A DNA stretch of 61,675 nt, from assembly GCA_004556055.1 (NCBI GenBank), contig SFIW01000011.1, forward strand, positions 1 through 61,675, given 5' to 3'. The notes under the pieces were generated by a model. It worked only from the letters and a program-made list of their open reading frames with translations. It was not told the origin of the DNA and did not search any database. The translations under genes were made by a program, and so were the position numbers. How positions within the stretch are numbered: position 1 is the stretch's first letter; the number at the start of each line of letters is the position of its first letter. This document shows, piece after piece, positions 1 to 6,816 of this stretch. The stretch comes from Planctomycetaceae bacterium (GTDB lineage: Bacteria > Planctomycetota > Planctomycetia > Pirellulales > Thermoguttaceae).

Positions 1-5
1 GTCAG

Positions 6-90
6 TGCGGGTGAGAGGACTCGAACCTCCACGGGATAAACTCCCATCAGGCCCTCAACCTGACGCGTCTGCCAATTCCGCCACACCCGC
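6..90 (-). tRNA. tRNA-Leu (anticodon GAG)
   Basis: Read on the minus strand this is a complete 85-nt cloverleaf with a long variable arm, as expected for tRNA-Leu. The acceptor stem GCGGGTG (84-90) pairs with CACCCGC (7-13), and the discriminator is A at position 6. The anticodon stem TCAGG/CCTGA encloses the loop TTGAGGG, giving anticodon GAG, which reads CTC/CTT leucine codons. The T-arm GGTTCGAGTCC is intact. The CCA end is not encoded, so it must be added by tRNA nucleotidyltransferase. Confidence 0.97.
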
Positions 91-444
91 AAGCAGTAAA
101 AAGAATATACATGACTTAGCGCTTTTATCAAGAGGCGAGTTTTAAAATATCTCAAGAAATTCTCTACTTACTGGTCGCAAAGCGTTCAGGCAATCGTTTT
201 TCTCCCTTTTCAGCGACGCTTGTCGCTATTTTTATCCTCGCTCGTCCTTACTTTGAACAACGATAAAACGCGGCGTTCGGATAGCCGTCATTGACGTTTT
301 TGTTAATTCCTAAAAAAACAAACAAATCCCAATGAAATAATAAAATTTACTTGACGCCATCCCTATTTTTTGAACAATTAAAAGCGCGCGTCGTATGAAA
401 GAGGACGCGCGTTCTTTCCGGTTTTTGAATAGGTATAAGCACAA
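91..444. other. Intergenic region between tRNA-Leu and the oxidoreductase gene
   Basis: This stretch of 354 nt has no credible reading frame and is AT-rich in its second half. It holds a plausible promoter for the downstream gene (TTGACG at 351-356, 16-nt spacer, AACAAT at 373-378). An 8-bp GC-rich stem-loop (385-392 with 404-411) lies just before the start codon; it could be an attenuator or a 5' UTR structure. Both calls rest on pattern only. Confidence 0.4.
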
Positions 445-1362
445 ATGACGAAAACGCGAGTAGGTTGGATCGGCGCGGGCGTTATCGGCGGCTCTTGCGC
501 GGCGCGTCTTCTTGACGCGCAGTATCCGTTAGTCGTCTCCACGCGAACGCGTGCCAAAGCGGAGCCGCTCCTTCAAAAGGGCGCGCAGTGGGCAGATTCC
601 CCCGCCGACGTTGCGAAACGTTCCGACGTCGTTTTCTCATGCGTCGGTTATCCCCGCGACGTTCGCGAAGTCTTCTTCGGAGAACGCGGCGTTTTGGCCG
701 GTTGGGCGGACGTTCCTCCAAACGAACGTTGCGATAAGATCTACGTCGATATGACGACGAGCGCCCCCGACCTGGCGGAGGAAATTTATCGCGCCGCGCG
801 CGATCATGGCTTCGCGGCGCTTGACGCGCCTGTCTCCGGCGGCGACGTCGGCGCTAGAAACGGAACCCTCTCCATTATGATCGGCGGCGACGAAAACGTT
901 CGCGAAAGGATCGCCCCAATCCTTCAAGTCTTAGGAACGAATATTCGTCAGGCGGGCCCTGCGGGAGCAGGTCAACGCACCAAAATGTCGAATCAGATTT
1001 TGATTGCCGGAACGATGATCGGCGTTTGCGAAGCGTTGCTCTACGCCTACAAGGCGGGACTTGATCTCGAAAACGTTCTCGCGTCAGTCTCGACCGGCGC
1101 GGCGGGAAGCTGGTCCCTTTCCAATTATGGGCCGCGAATCTTGAAGGGAGATTACGCGCCGGGCTTTTACGTCGAACACTTTATCAAAGATATGGGCCTT
1201 GCGCTCGCGGACGCCGAGGCGCTGGGACTTTCCCTTCCAGGATTGGCGCTCGTGCGGCAACTGTACGTGGCTCTCGCCGCTCAAGGCGGTTCTCGTAAAG
1301 GTACGCAAGCTCTCATCCAAGCGCTCGCCGCTCTGTCCAACGTCGACGCTTTTCAAAACTAA
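445..1362 (+). CDS. NAD(P)-dependent oxidoreductase, 3-hydroxyisobutyrate dehydrogenase family
   Basis: This 305-residue protein belongs to the beta-hydroxyacid dehydrogenase family, which oxidises or reduces small 3-hydroxy acids such as 3-hydroxyisobutyrate or tartronate semialdehyde. The N-terminal Rossmann motif GWIGAGVIGG (7-16) binds NAD(P). The substrate-binding signature DAPVSGGDVGA is at 127-137. The catalytic Lys is K180 in GQRTKMSNQ, so the active site looks intact. The all-alpha C-terminal dimerisation half fills the rest, and the length is normal. The exact substrate cannot be told from sequence. It is co-directional with pgsA and the CPBP protease downstream, with gaps of 71 and 56 nt, but they share no obvious pathway. 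Confidence 0.88.
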   Translation: MTKTRVGWIGAGVIGGSCAARLLDAQYPLVVSTRTRAKAEPLLQKGAQWADSPADVAKRSDVVFSCVGYPRDVREVFFGERGVLAGWADVPPNERCDKIYVDMTTSAPDLAEEIYRAARDHGFAALDAPVSGGDVGARNGTLSIMIGGDENVRERIAPILQVLGTNIRQAGPAGAGQRTKMSNQILIAGTMIGVCEALLYAYKAGLDLENVLASVSTGAAGSWSLSNYGPRILKGDYAPGFYVEHFIKDMGLALADAEALGLSLPGLALVRQLYVALAAQGGSRKGTQALIQALAALSNVDAFQN

Positions 1363-1433
1363 CAATTATTCGACGGTCGTTCCTTCGAGTCTTTCATAGA
1401 CGCGTTACGTCTTCCGTTTTTGATAGGAGAATC

Positions 1434-2090
1434 ATGGAGTCTTCCTCATCCCAACCTCGCAAAGATATTTGGAACGTTCCTAATATTCTCACGATCTCGC
1501 GAATACTCTTTTCGCTCCTCGTTTTCCTTCTTTTTCCCTTCCATTTTTACCTGACTTGCTTTGTTCTCTTCATCGTCGGGGCAATTACAGATTTTTTGGA
1601 TGGGTGGTGGGCTCGAAAATTTCATCTTGTCACTCAATTCGGACGAATCGTCGATTCATTCGCCGACAAGACGCTCGTCTGCGGCTCCTATATTTATCTT
1701 GTCGCTAATCCTGATTTGCATAATCTTTTTCCACCCTGCGAGGGTTCCTCCTGCCCTTTCGCCAACATTCCTTTAGGACTGCCAACCTGGACTGTCGTCG
1801 TCGTTATTTTACGTGAATTGCTTGTAACGATGCTTCGTTCGTTGATCGAAGCGGGGGGCGGCGACTTTTCCGCAAAGTGGGTTGGCAAGTGGAAGGCGAC
1901 CTTTCAGTTCATCAACATCCCGATGGGAATCCTCATTTTGCGTTATCTCAATCAGACTGGCGCGGCTCCCTGCTGGCTCAAGGTTGGTTTTCTGATAACG
2001 CTCTACGCGGTCGTTTTTCTTACACTCTACTCAGGTTGGGTATATATCAAAGCGGCGACGAAGCTTCTCAAAACCCAAAATAAAGACTGA
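1434..2090 (+). CDS. pgsA: CDP-diacylglycerol-glycerol-3-phosphate 3-phosphatidyltransferase
   Basis: This integral membrane enzyme makes phosphatidylglycerophosphate, the first committed step to phosphatidylglycerol. The CDP-alcohol phosphotransferase signature is complete: D53, D56, G57, A60, R61, G70, D74 and D78, in the spacing DGx2ARx8Gx3Dx3D. Hydrophobic segments flank it at about 21-50, 118-135, 155-170 and 185-210. The 218-residue length is slightly above the usual 180-200. PgsA is favoured over CDP-alcohol relatives (cardiolipin synthase, PssA) because of length and the N-terminal NVPNILTISRI sequence, which is typical of PgsA. An ATG start lies after GATAGGAGAATC, a good ribosome binding site. 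Confidence 0.88.
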   Translation: MESSSSQPRKDIWNVPNILTISRILFSLLVFLLFPFHFYLTCFVLFIVGAITDFLDGWWARKFHLVTQFGRIVDSFADKTLVCGSYIYLVANPDLHNLFPPCEGSSCPFANIPLGLPTWTVVVVILRELLVTMLRSLIEAGGGDFSAKWVGKWKATFQFINIPMGILILRYLNQTGAAPCWLKVGFLITLYAVVFLTLYSGWVYIKAATKLLKTQNKD

Positions 2091-2107
2091 ATTTCAACTC
2101 TTTTCAC

Positions 2108-2136
2108 GGTCCGGCGCGGCTAGCGTCGGACCTTTT
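2108..2136 (+). terminator. Rho-independent terminator after pgsA
   Basis: A stem GGTCCG (2108-2113) pairs with CGGACC (2127-2132) and is followed by TTTTC. It sits between the pgsA stop and the next start codon at 2147, so it may only partly separate the two genes. Confidence 0.55.
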
Positions 2137-2146
2137 CAGTAGATAT

Positions 2147-3220
2147 ATGACTTCTCCCTTTCCTTACGCGCCTTCGAAGGGCGTCCCGTGGTCCTTGACT
2201 ACCGCCCTATCTCTTTTACTCTTTAGTATTCTGATCGCCCCATACATTTCAAGCGCGACGCTCTACCTCGTGAAAGACTACGTAGCGCCAAACTTCCAGA
2301 CCGCCTCCTCCGCCGAGCCAGACGCGTCGGATCCCCGCGTCTTTTCAGAAACAAACGACGCGGAGAAACCGGAATCAGAGCAAGACGCCGAGAAATCAGA
2401 GAATGAACTCACTCCAAAGAAAATTTCCCAACAGCATCAGCTCGCGCGTCTTCTCATTCGCTCGTATCGTACGCCCGCGTTTGCCGTCGTTCTTATTGTT
2501 TTCTTTGTCAGCGTCGTTTTCCTCGCGCCAATCACAGAAGAATTCCTCTTTCGCGTAGTCCTTCAAGGCGCTTTTGAAAAACAACTCGAAGTCTATCCGG
2601 AAGAGACGCCGACGCCTCATGCTTTTGGCGCAAGCGCCCCCGCTCAATTAACGCAAGACGAAAAAGAGAATCTCGAAGCGGCGAATCGAAAGAACGAAAT
2701 GGCCCGGCGCCTTCGCCTTGCTGTCGCAATCGCGATTCCCGCGCTGATCTTCGCCTCTCTTCACATCGCGTCGCCAGACAACGTCAACGCCCCCGAAGAT
2801 ATAAAAGTCGTCTACAATCTAGCGCTTGCGCACGCGCTCTCCAATATTCTAACGCTCTGCGTCGGTTTCGTCGCGCTCGTAAAAATAGAAGGCGCCACCT
2901 TTGCAGATCTAGGATTCGACGTTTCCTTTTCAAAACTCATTCAAACGCCTTGGAACTCCCTAGGAAAGCTCATGAAGAGTTGGAGTCTAGGAATTCTCAT
3001 CATGTGCGTCGTTTATCCGATCGTCATCTCCGTCAACTACGTCTTTCAGAAGTTATTTCCAGATTCGATCGTCGCGCCGATTCCGATCTTTATCTTTGCG
3101 CTCTTCGCGGGGAGCGTCTACTATCGAACGCGACGTTTCATGACGACGCTCGGCATGCACATGACCTTGAACTTCATCAGCTTCATTCTCCTCTTAATTC
3201 TCATTTACCAATCCGCCTAA
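2147..3220 (+). CDS. CPBP family intramembrane glutamic metalloprotease
   Basis: This 357-residue multi-span membrane protein carries the three CPBP (Rce1/Abi) motifs: E131-E132 with R136 (EExxxR), F202 with H206 (FxxxH), and H338 with N342 (HxxxN). The family cleaves membrane-anchored substrates; bacterial members have been linked to bacteriocin immunity and protein processing. Two soluble insertions stand out: an acidic segment at about 50-95 between the first two membrane spans, and a charged loop at about 143-190 between motifs 1 and 2. The substrate is unknown. The gene converges on the minus-strand gene ending at 3312, with a parS-containing palindrome between them. Confidence 0.82.
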   Translation: MTSPFPYAPSKGVPWSLTTALSLLLFSILIAPYISSATLYLVKDYVAPNFQTASSAEPDASDPRVFSETNDAEKPESEQDAEKSENELTPKKISQQHQLARLLIRSYRTPAFAVVLIVFFVSVVFLAPITEEFLFRVVLQGAFEKQLEVYPEETPTPHAFGASAPAQLTQDEKENLEAANRKNEMARRLRLAVAIAIPALIFASLHIASPDNVNAPEDIKVVYNLALAHALSNILTLCVGFVALVKIEGATFADLGFDVSFSKLIQTPWNSLGKLMKSWSLGILIMCVVYPIVISVNYVFQKLFPDSIVAPIPIFIFALFAGSVYYRTRRFMTTLGMHMTLNFISFILLLILIYQSA

Positions 3221-3258
3221 ATCGGAAGACAAAATAACAGTTTCGTAGGATCAATAAA

Positions 3259-3290
3259 AAAAGCGATGTTTCACGTGAAACATCGCTTTT
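3259..3290. terminator. Perfect 32-bp palindrome between convergent genes, with parS at its core
   Basis: The whole segment is a perfect inverted repeat: outer arms AAAAGCGA and TCGCTTTT around a parS core. As RNA it would form a strong hairpin ending in a U-run in both directions, so it can serve as a bidirectional terminator for the convergent genes ending at 3220 and 3312. Its second role as a ParB site is given in the parS entry. Confidence 0.7.
3267..3282. promoter_or_regulatory. parS site 1 (ParB binding site)
   Basis: TGTTTCACGTGAAACA matches the near-universal bacterial parS palindrome at all 16 positions. ParB/Spo0J loads at such sites to build the partition complex and recruit SMC. 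Two identical copies occur at 6751-6766 and 11305-11320. parA and parB themselves are not in the window. Confidence 0.93.
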
Positions 3291-3311
3291 AAAATTAAAC
3301 CGACGTGTCGC

Positions 3312-3887
3312 TCAGATGGAAGCGCCAAAGATCAGCTGGGTCAAATCCGTTATCGATCGTCTTCTCTTAATCGGGCAAACAAACCCGCAATTATCCAGAA
3401 AATTCATCATTTCAACCTTAGAGCGCGACGCAGTACGCGAAGAGTCGGCAATAGCCACGAATTCGCAAGCTGCCAGATAGGCAAGTTTCATGAGTCGATC
3501 GTTCAAGTCGCTCTTAGCTTCGTCGCGATAGCCTACGATATAAATCTTAGCGCCTTTGGAAACCTCCTTGATGTGAGAAACAAGCGCAAGGAATTTCTCG
3601 TCAAAGTTGTCAGGGGTATCCGCCGCGCCAATCTGAAGCAATACCGCGCTCGGCTTCATCGCAGCAACCGTCTTGTCATACAAATCCGAAGCGTCGTCCA
3701 AGGTCATCCCCGAAAAGCTTCGATTGTAAACGTGTTCGTCCAAATTGAACGCGTCCTTGATTTCGTCTAATGAAACCTCATGCGATTCAGAGCCACCGAA
3801 GATCACGACTCCATTATGGCTGACATACTGATTCAACGATACGTACTTCTGAATCTCGCTCTCAAAATGCGTCGCTTTTTTTTGCAT
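3312..3887 (-). CDS. SGNH/GDSL-hydrolase-like protein of unknown function
   Basis: This 191-residue soluble protein has the layout of a small SGNH-fold protein. It shows an early strand and nucleophile-like block (VIFGGSESHEV, about 27-37), an NRSFSGMT block near 56-63, and a hydrophobic strand followed by QIGAADT near 82-92, where family esterases have GxND. The Asn of that block is replaced, so enzymatic activity is uncertain. There is no signal peptide. The ATG follows GGAG at good spacing. The gene overlaps the 3' end of the upstream SemiSWEET-like gene by 26 nt, which suggests translational coupling. The fold assignment is an inference from pattern. Confidence 0.5.
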   Translation of the reverse strand: MQKKATHFESEIQKYVSLNQYVSHNGVVIFGGSESHEVSLDEIKDAFNLDEHVYNRSFSGMTLDDASDLYDKTVAAMKPSAVLLQIGAADTPDNFDEKFLALVSHIKEVSKGAKIYIVGYRDEAKSDLNDRLMKLAYLAACEFVAIADSSRTASRSKVEMMNFLDNCGFVCPIKRRRSITDLTQLIFGASI

Positions 3888-4209
3888 GGTAAACTCCGTA
3901 AAATTTTCTAACTTTGTTTTCCTTCACGAGGACTGGCGCGGTTCGCTGTTTATCCAACGAAACATTGCGAACAAAAACCAGCACATTTAAAAGGACGATC
4001 GCAAGATTTAAAAAATAGGCGATCAAGACGTAATTTAATTGATGCGTTAGAAGCTTCGCCGAAATCCCCGCCACGTATCCGGCAATAATCAAAAGGATAA
4101 AGGGAAGACTCATTCCTTTGGCCGTTCTTGCTCTATACGCTTTCAATACGTTGAGAGGCCAGGAAAAGCCAAAGCACACCAACATAACCGTTTCCAAAAT
4201 CGCACTCAC
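3862..4209 (-). CDS. SemiSWEET/PQ-loop-like small membrane protein
   Basis: This is a three-span membrane protein of about 115 residues. The segment CFGFSWPLNVLKAYRARTAKG resembles the PQ-loop motif of SemiSWEET-type sugar transporters, which act as dimers, with Pro-Leu in place of Pro-Gln. A Lys/Arg-rich cytoplasmic tail of about 30 residues is longer than usual. A GTG start at 4207-4209 is chosen because the ribosome binding site GGAGG lies 6 nt before it; the upstream TTG at 4213-4215 directly abuts the same GGAGG and is too close. The substrate is unknown. The gene overlaps the SGNH-like gene by 26 nt. Confidence 0.6.
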   Translation of the reverse strand: MSAILETVMLVCFGFSWPLNVLKAYRARTAKGMSLPFILLIIAGYVAGISAKLLTHQLNYVLIAYFLNLAIVLLNVLVFVRNVSLDKQRTAPVLVKENKVRKFYGVYHAKKSDAF

Positions 4210-4442
4210 GATCAACCTCCGTTTCTTCTTGATCTGCCATTGAGTTTACCGAGTTTTCGAAAAGGAAAAAGTCTGTTTTTTCTCCAAGGCGATTTATAAA
4301 ACTTAGAAAAAAGAAAAAGATAAAATCGCGATTTATTTTACTTTTTAAAGAGACTTTAAAAATTTCTAAACCTTGAATAGGAGTTCTTCTGAACAATAAT
4401 AACTTTAGATATACCTCTTTCATTTAAGCTTGGAAACCAGAA

Positions 4443-6071
4443 ATGAGTCTTTTTTCACCTTCTTCTACGAAACCGCGTTCGACGTCCATCAAAACGATTC
4501 AGGGGGAATTTTTTCGTTCTCAGTTGCTTCTCATTCTCCTCTTAGCCGTCTTTCTAGGAGTCTTTGGCGCGTTAATGAACGTGAAGTTCGAAAATCACAA
4601 GAGAGACGTAAATATTCGCAACATCGCCAAAACAATAGCTCAAACGCCGATCGTTAGAAAGATTAAGACGAATACGCCGGAAGAAAATCGTCAGCTTTGC
4701 GCTTATCTAGACTCGCTCGTCTCCTCGCTAGAAGAAATCAACGTCGCGTCGATCGTCAATGAAGATTCTATCCGCGTTTATCATTCTAAACCGGAACTCA
4801 TTGGCACGACGTACGCGTCCACTCTTCCCAAATATGATCCCGCGCGATATACATATTCAATCACCGCGACAGGACCGACGGGACGACAGCGTCGAGCGTA
4901 TGCGCCAATCTATGACGAAAAAGGCGAATACGTCGGTTTCGTTATTGTTCTTATCCTTATGAAGAATATTCATATTGAAATTCTTCAAGTTCTCTCGATC
5001 TTTCTCTTGGCAACTCTTGTAGCCCTTTTGATAGACCTCATGATCTCCTCACGTCTCTCCCAAAAACTCAAACGGAGTTTAATGGGGTACGAACCCGACG
5101 TCTTCACAGCAATGTATCGCATGAGAGATAATATCCTCGAAGCGCTGGAAGAAGGAGTCTTGGCGGTGAATAAGGACGGTAAAGTTCTCTTTATGAATAA
5201 AACGGCGCTGCGTATGTTTAATCTTCAAGACATAAAGAGAATCGAAGGAAGAGACGTGGCGGAACTTCACGCGCCGATCCTCGCAAAAACAATACAAAAA
5301 GGCGTTAAAGAGACGAACGTTCATCTAAAGGAAGTCGACGTCGTTCTTGACTGTGTTCCAATAGTTGAAGACGGAGAACAGGTCGGCGGCGTAGCCATTC
5401 TTCATGATCGCGCGGAGTATACGAAACTCATGGAAGATCTTTCCGGCGTTCGTTACCTTGTCGATTCAATGCGCGCCAACAACCACGACTTCACCAATAA
5501 ACTCCATGTCATTCTCGGCCTCATTCAAATGGGGATGTACGATCAAGCGATTTCGTATATTCAAAACGTCACGATCGTTCAGCGAGAAACGATCAGCCAA
5601 ATCATTAAGAAAGTTCATGAACCGTCCGTCGCAGCGCTACTATTAGGAAAAATCGCAAGGGCTTCAGAATTGAACATTCGCTTCAAACTTCGAGAAAATA
5701 GCGAATACAATCCGACGGACGTCAACGTCCCGCCAGAGGCTCTCGTCACAATCGTCGGAAATCTCCTTGACAACGCTTTCGACGCAATGAATTCCAATTC
5801 GTCAAAAGAAAAGGAATTGCTCTTTGGCATATATTCCAGTCCTGGAGCGCTTCTGATCTCCGTCGACGACACAGGTTCGGGGATCAGCGTCGTTCCAATA
5901 GAAAAAATCTTCGAAAACGGGTATTCAACAAAGGGCGCGGAAAGAGGAATCGGTCTTTTCCACGTCAAAAATCTTATAGACGCGTTAGGGGGAAAAATTA
6001 GCGTCGATTCTCAAGAAGGAGTCGGTACCTCTTTTACGGTCAGCGTCAAAAAGGGCGAGAAAGATGTATAA
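4443..6071 (+). CDS. Sensor histidine kinase, CitA/DcuS type
   Basis: This 542-residue membrane kinase has a first membrane span at 27-46, a periplasmic Cache/PAS-like sensor at about 50-165, and a second span region at about 165-203. A cytoplasmic PAS domain follows at about 225-325. The SpoB-like dimerisation segment carries the phospho-accepting H348 in NNHDFTNKLHVI, typical of CitA/DcuS kinases that sense C4-dicarboxylates or citrate. The ATPase domain has an N-box (GNLLDNAFDA, 439-448), G1 (DDTGSG, 475-480) and G2 (RGIGL, 501-505). The partner response regulator overlaps it by 8 nt. The ligand cannot be deduced; no transporter gene is adjacent. Confidence 0.92.
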   Translation: MSLFSPSSTKPRSTSIKTIQGEFFRSQLLLILLLAVFLGVFGALMNVKFENHKRDVNIRNIAKTIAQTPIVRKIKTNTPEENRQLCAYLDSLVSSLEEINVASIVNEDSIRVYHSKPELIGTTYASTLPKYDPARYTYSITATGPTGRQRRAYAPIYDEKGEYVGFVIVLILMKNIHIEILQVLSIFLLATLVALLIDLMISSRLSQKLKRSLMGYEPDVFTAMYRMRDNILEALEEGVLAVNKDGKVLFMNKTALRMFNLQDIKRIEGRDVAELHAPILAKTIQKGVKETNVHLKEVDVVLDCVPIVEDGEQVGGVAILHDRAEYTKLMEDLSGVRYLVDSMRANNHDFTNKLHVILGLIQMGMYDQAISYIQNVTIVQRETISQIIKKVHEPSVAALLLGKIARASELNIRFKLRENSEYNPTDVNVPPEALVTIVGNLLDNAFDAMNSNSSKEKELLFGIYSSPGALLISVDDTGSGISVVPIEKIFENGYSTKGAERGIGLFHVKNLIDALGGKISVDSQEGVGTSFTVSVKKGEKDV

Positions 6072-6732
6072 AGTTTTAATAGTCGAAGACGACCCCATGG
6101 TCGCTATGATTAACGAACAATATATTGCGCGTAATCCCAACTTTCATGTGCTGGGCACATGCGGCGACGGTCAAAAGGCCCTAGAGCTACTGGAACATAC
6201 GAGCGTCGACCTTGTTGTTATGGACGTCTATATGCCAGTCGTCAATGGTCTCGAGGCGATGCGAGCGTTGCGCAATAAACAAATTGACTCCGACTTCATC
6301 ATGGTCACAGCGGCAAACGATCGCGAAACGCTGGAAGAAGCGCTCAGACTCGGGGTGATCGATTATCTTGTCAAACCTTTTACATTTGATCGTTTTCAAC
6401 AGGCGCTAGATAAATTCCTACTCCAACGACAAGCGCTTTATGAAGTCGACTCTCTTAATCAAAAGACGATCGATTCAATTATCACAACGCAGCGTCACAC
6501 GGAGACTCCCCCTAAAGGCGTGCAAATCAAAACAATGAACCTTTTGTATGAAACCCTAAAAAACCAAAAAGGCGTCTGGCTCACCGGAGAAGAGATCGCT
6601 CAAATAAGCGGACTCACTAGCGTCACTGTACGCAGGTATATGAACTACCTTGCTGAGACGGGTAAAATCGACTGCGAAATCAATTATGAAACAGGAGGTC
6701 GACCTTGTATGAAATACAAAAGTAAGGAATAG
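6064..6732 (+). CDS. Response regulator, CitB/DcuR type
   Basis: This 222-residue transcription regulator has an N-terminal receiver domain with acidic pocket E8, D9 and D10, phospho-acceptor D54 (VVMDVYMP) and the conserved K105 (LVKPF). The C-terminal part (about 165-222) is a winged helix-turn-helix resembling that of CitB/DcuR regulators (GEEIAQISGLTSVTVRRYM). It overlaps the kinase gene by 8 nt, so the two are translated together. Targets are unknown. Immediately downstream come parS site 2 and a bidirectional terminator. Confidence 0.92.
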   Translation: MYKVLIVEDDPMVAMINEQYIARNPNFHVLGTCGDGQKALELLEHTSVDLVVMDVYMPVVNGLEAMRALRNKQIDSDFIMVTAANDRETLEEALRLGVIDYLVKPFTFDRFQQALDKFLLQRQALYEVDSLNQKTIDSIITTQRHTETPPKGVQIKTMNLLYETLKNQKGVWLTGEEIAQISGLTSVTVRRYMNYLAETGKIDCEINYETGGRPCMKYKSKE

Positions 6733-6750
6733 AAAACAGGCCAAATGTAA

Positions 6751-6766
6751 TGTTTCACGTGAAACA
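6751..6766. promoter_or_regulatory. parS site 2 (ParB binding site)
   Basis: TGTTTCACGTGAAACA is a perfect copy of the parS consensus. It lies between the response regulator stop codon and the terminator hairpin, 3.5 kb from site 1. Confidence 0.93.
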
Positions 6767-6767
6767 T

Positions 6768-6803
6768 AAAAAAAGCGTCCCCATTAAATGAGGACGCTTT
6801 TTT
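6768..6803. terminator. Bidirectional terminator between convergent genes
   Basis: A stem GCGTCC (6775-6780) pairs with GGACGC (6792-6797), with an A-run on the left and a T-run on the right. It can therefore end transcription of both the response regulator (+) and the large hydrolase gene (-). Confidence 0.8.
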
Positions 6804-6816
6804 CAAATCATCGATT

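Noticed and set aside
445..1362. Missing dehydrogenase partner of the BMC pathway
   Set aside because: The oxidoreductase is 21 kb away, belongs to the 3-hydroxyisobutyrate dehydrogenase family and has no encapsulation peptide.
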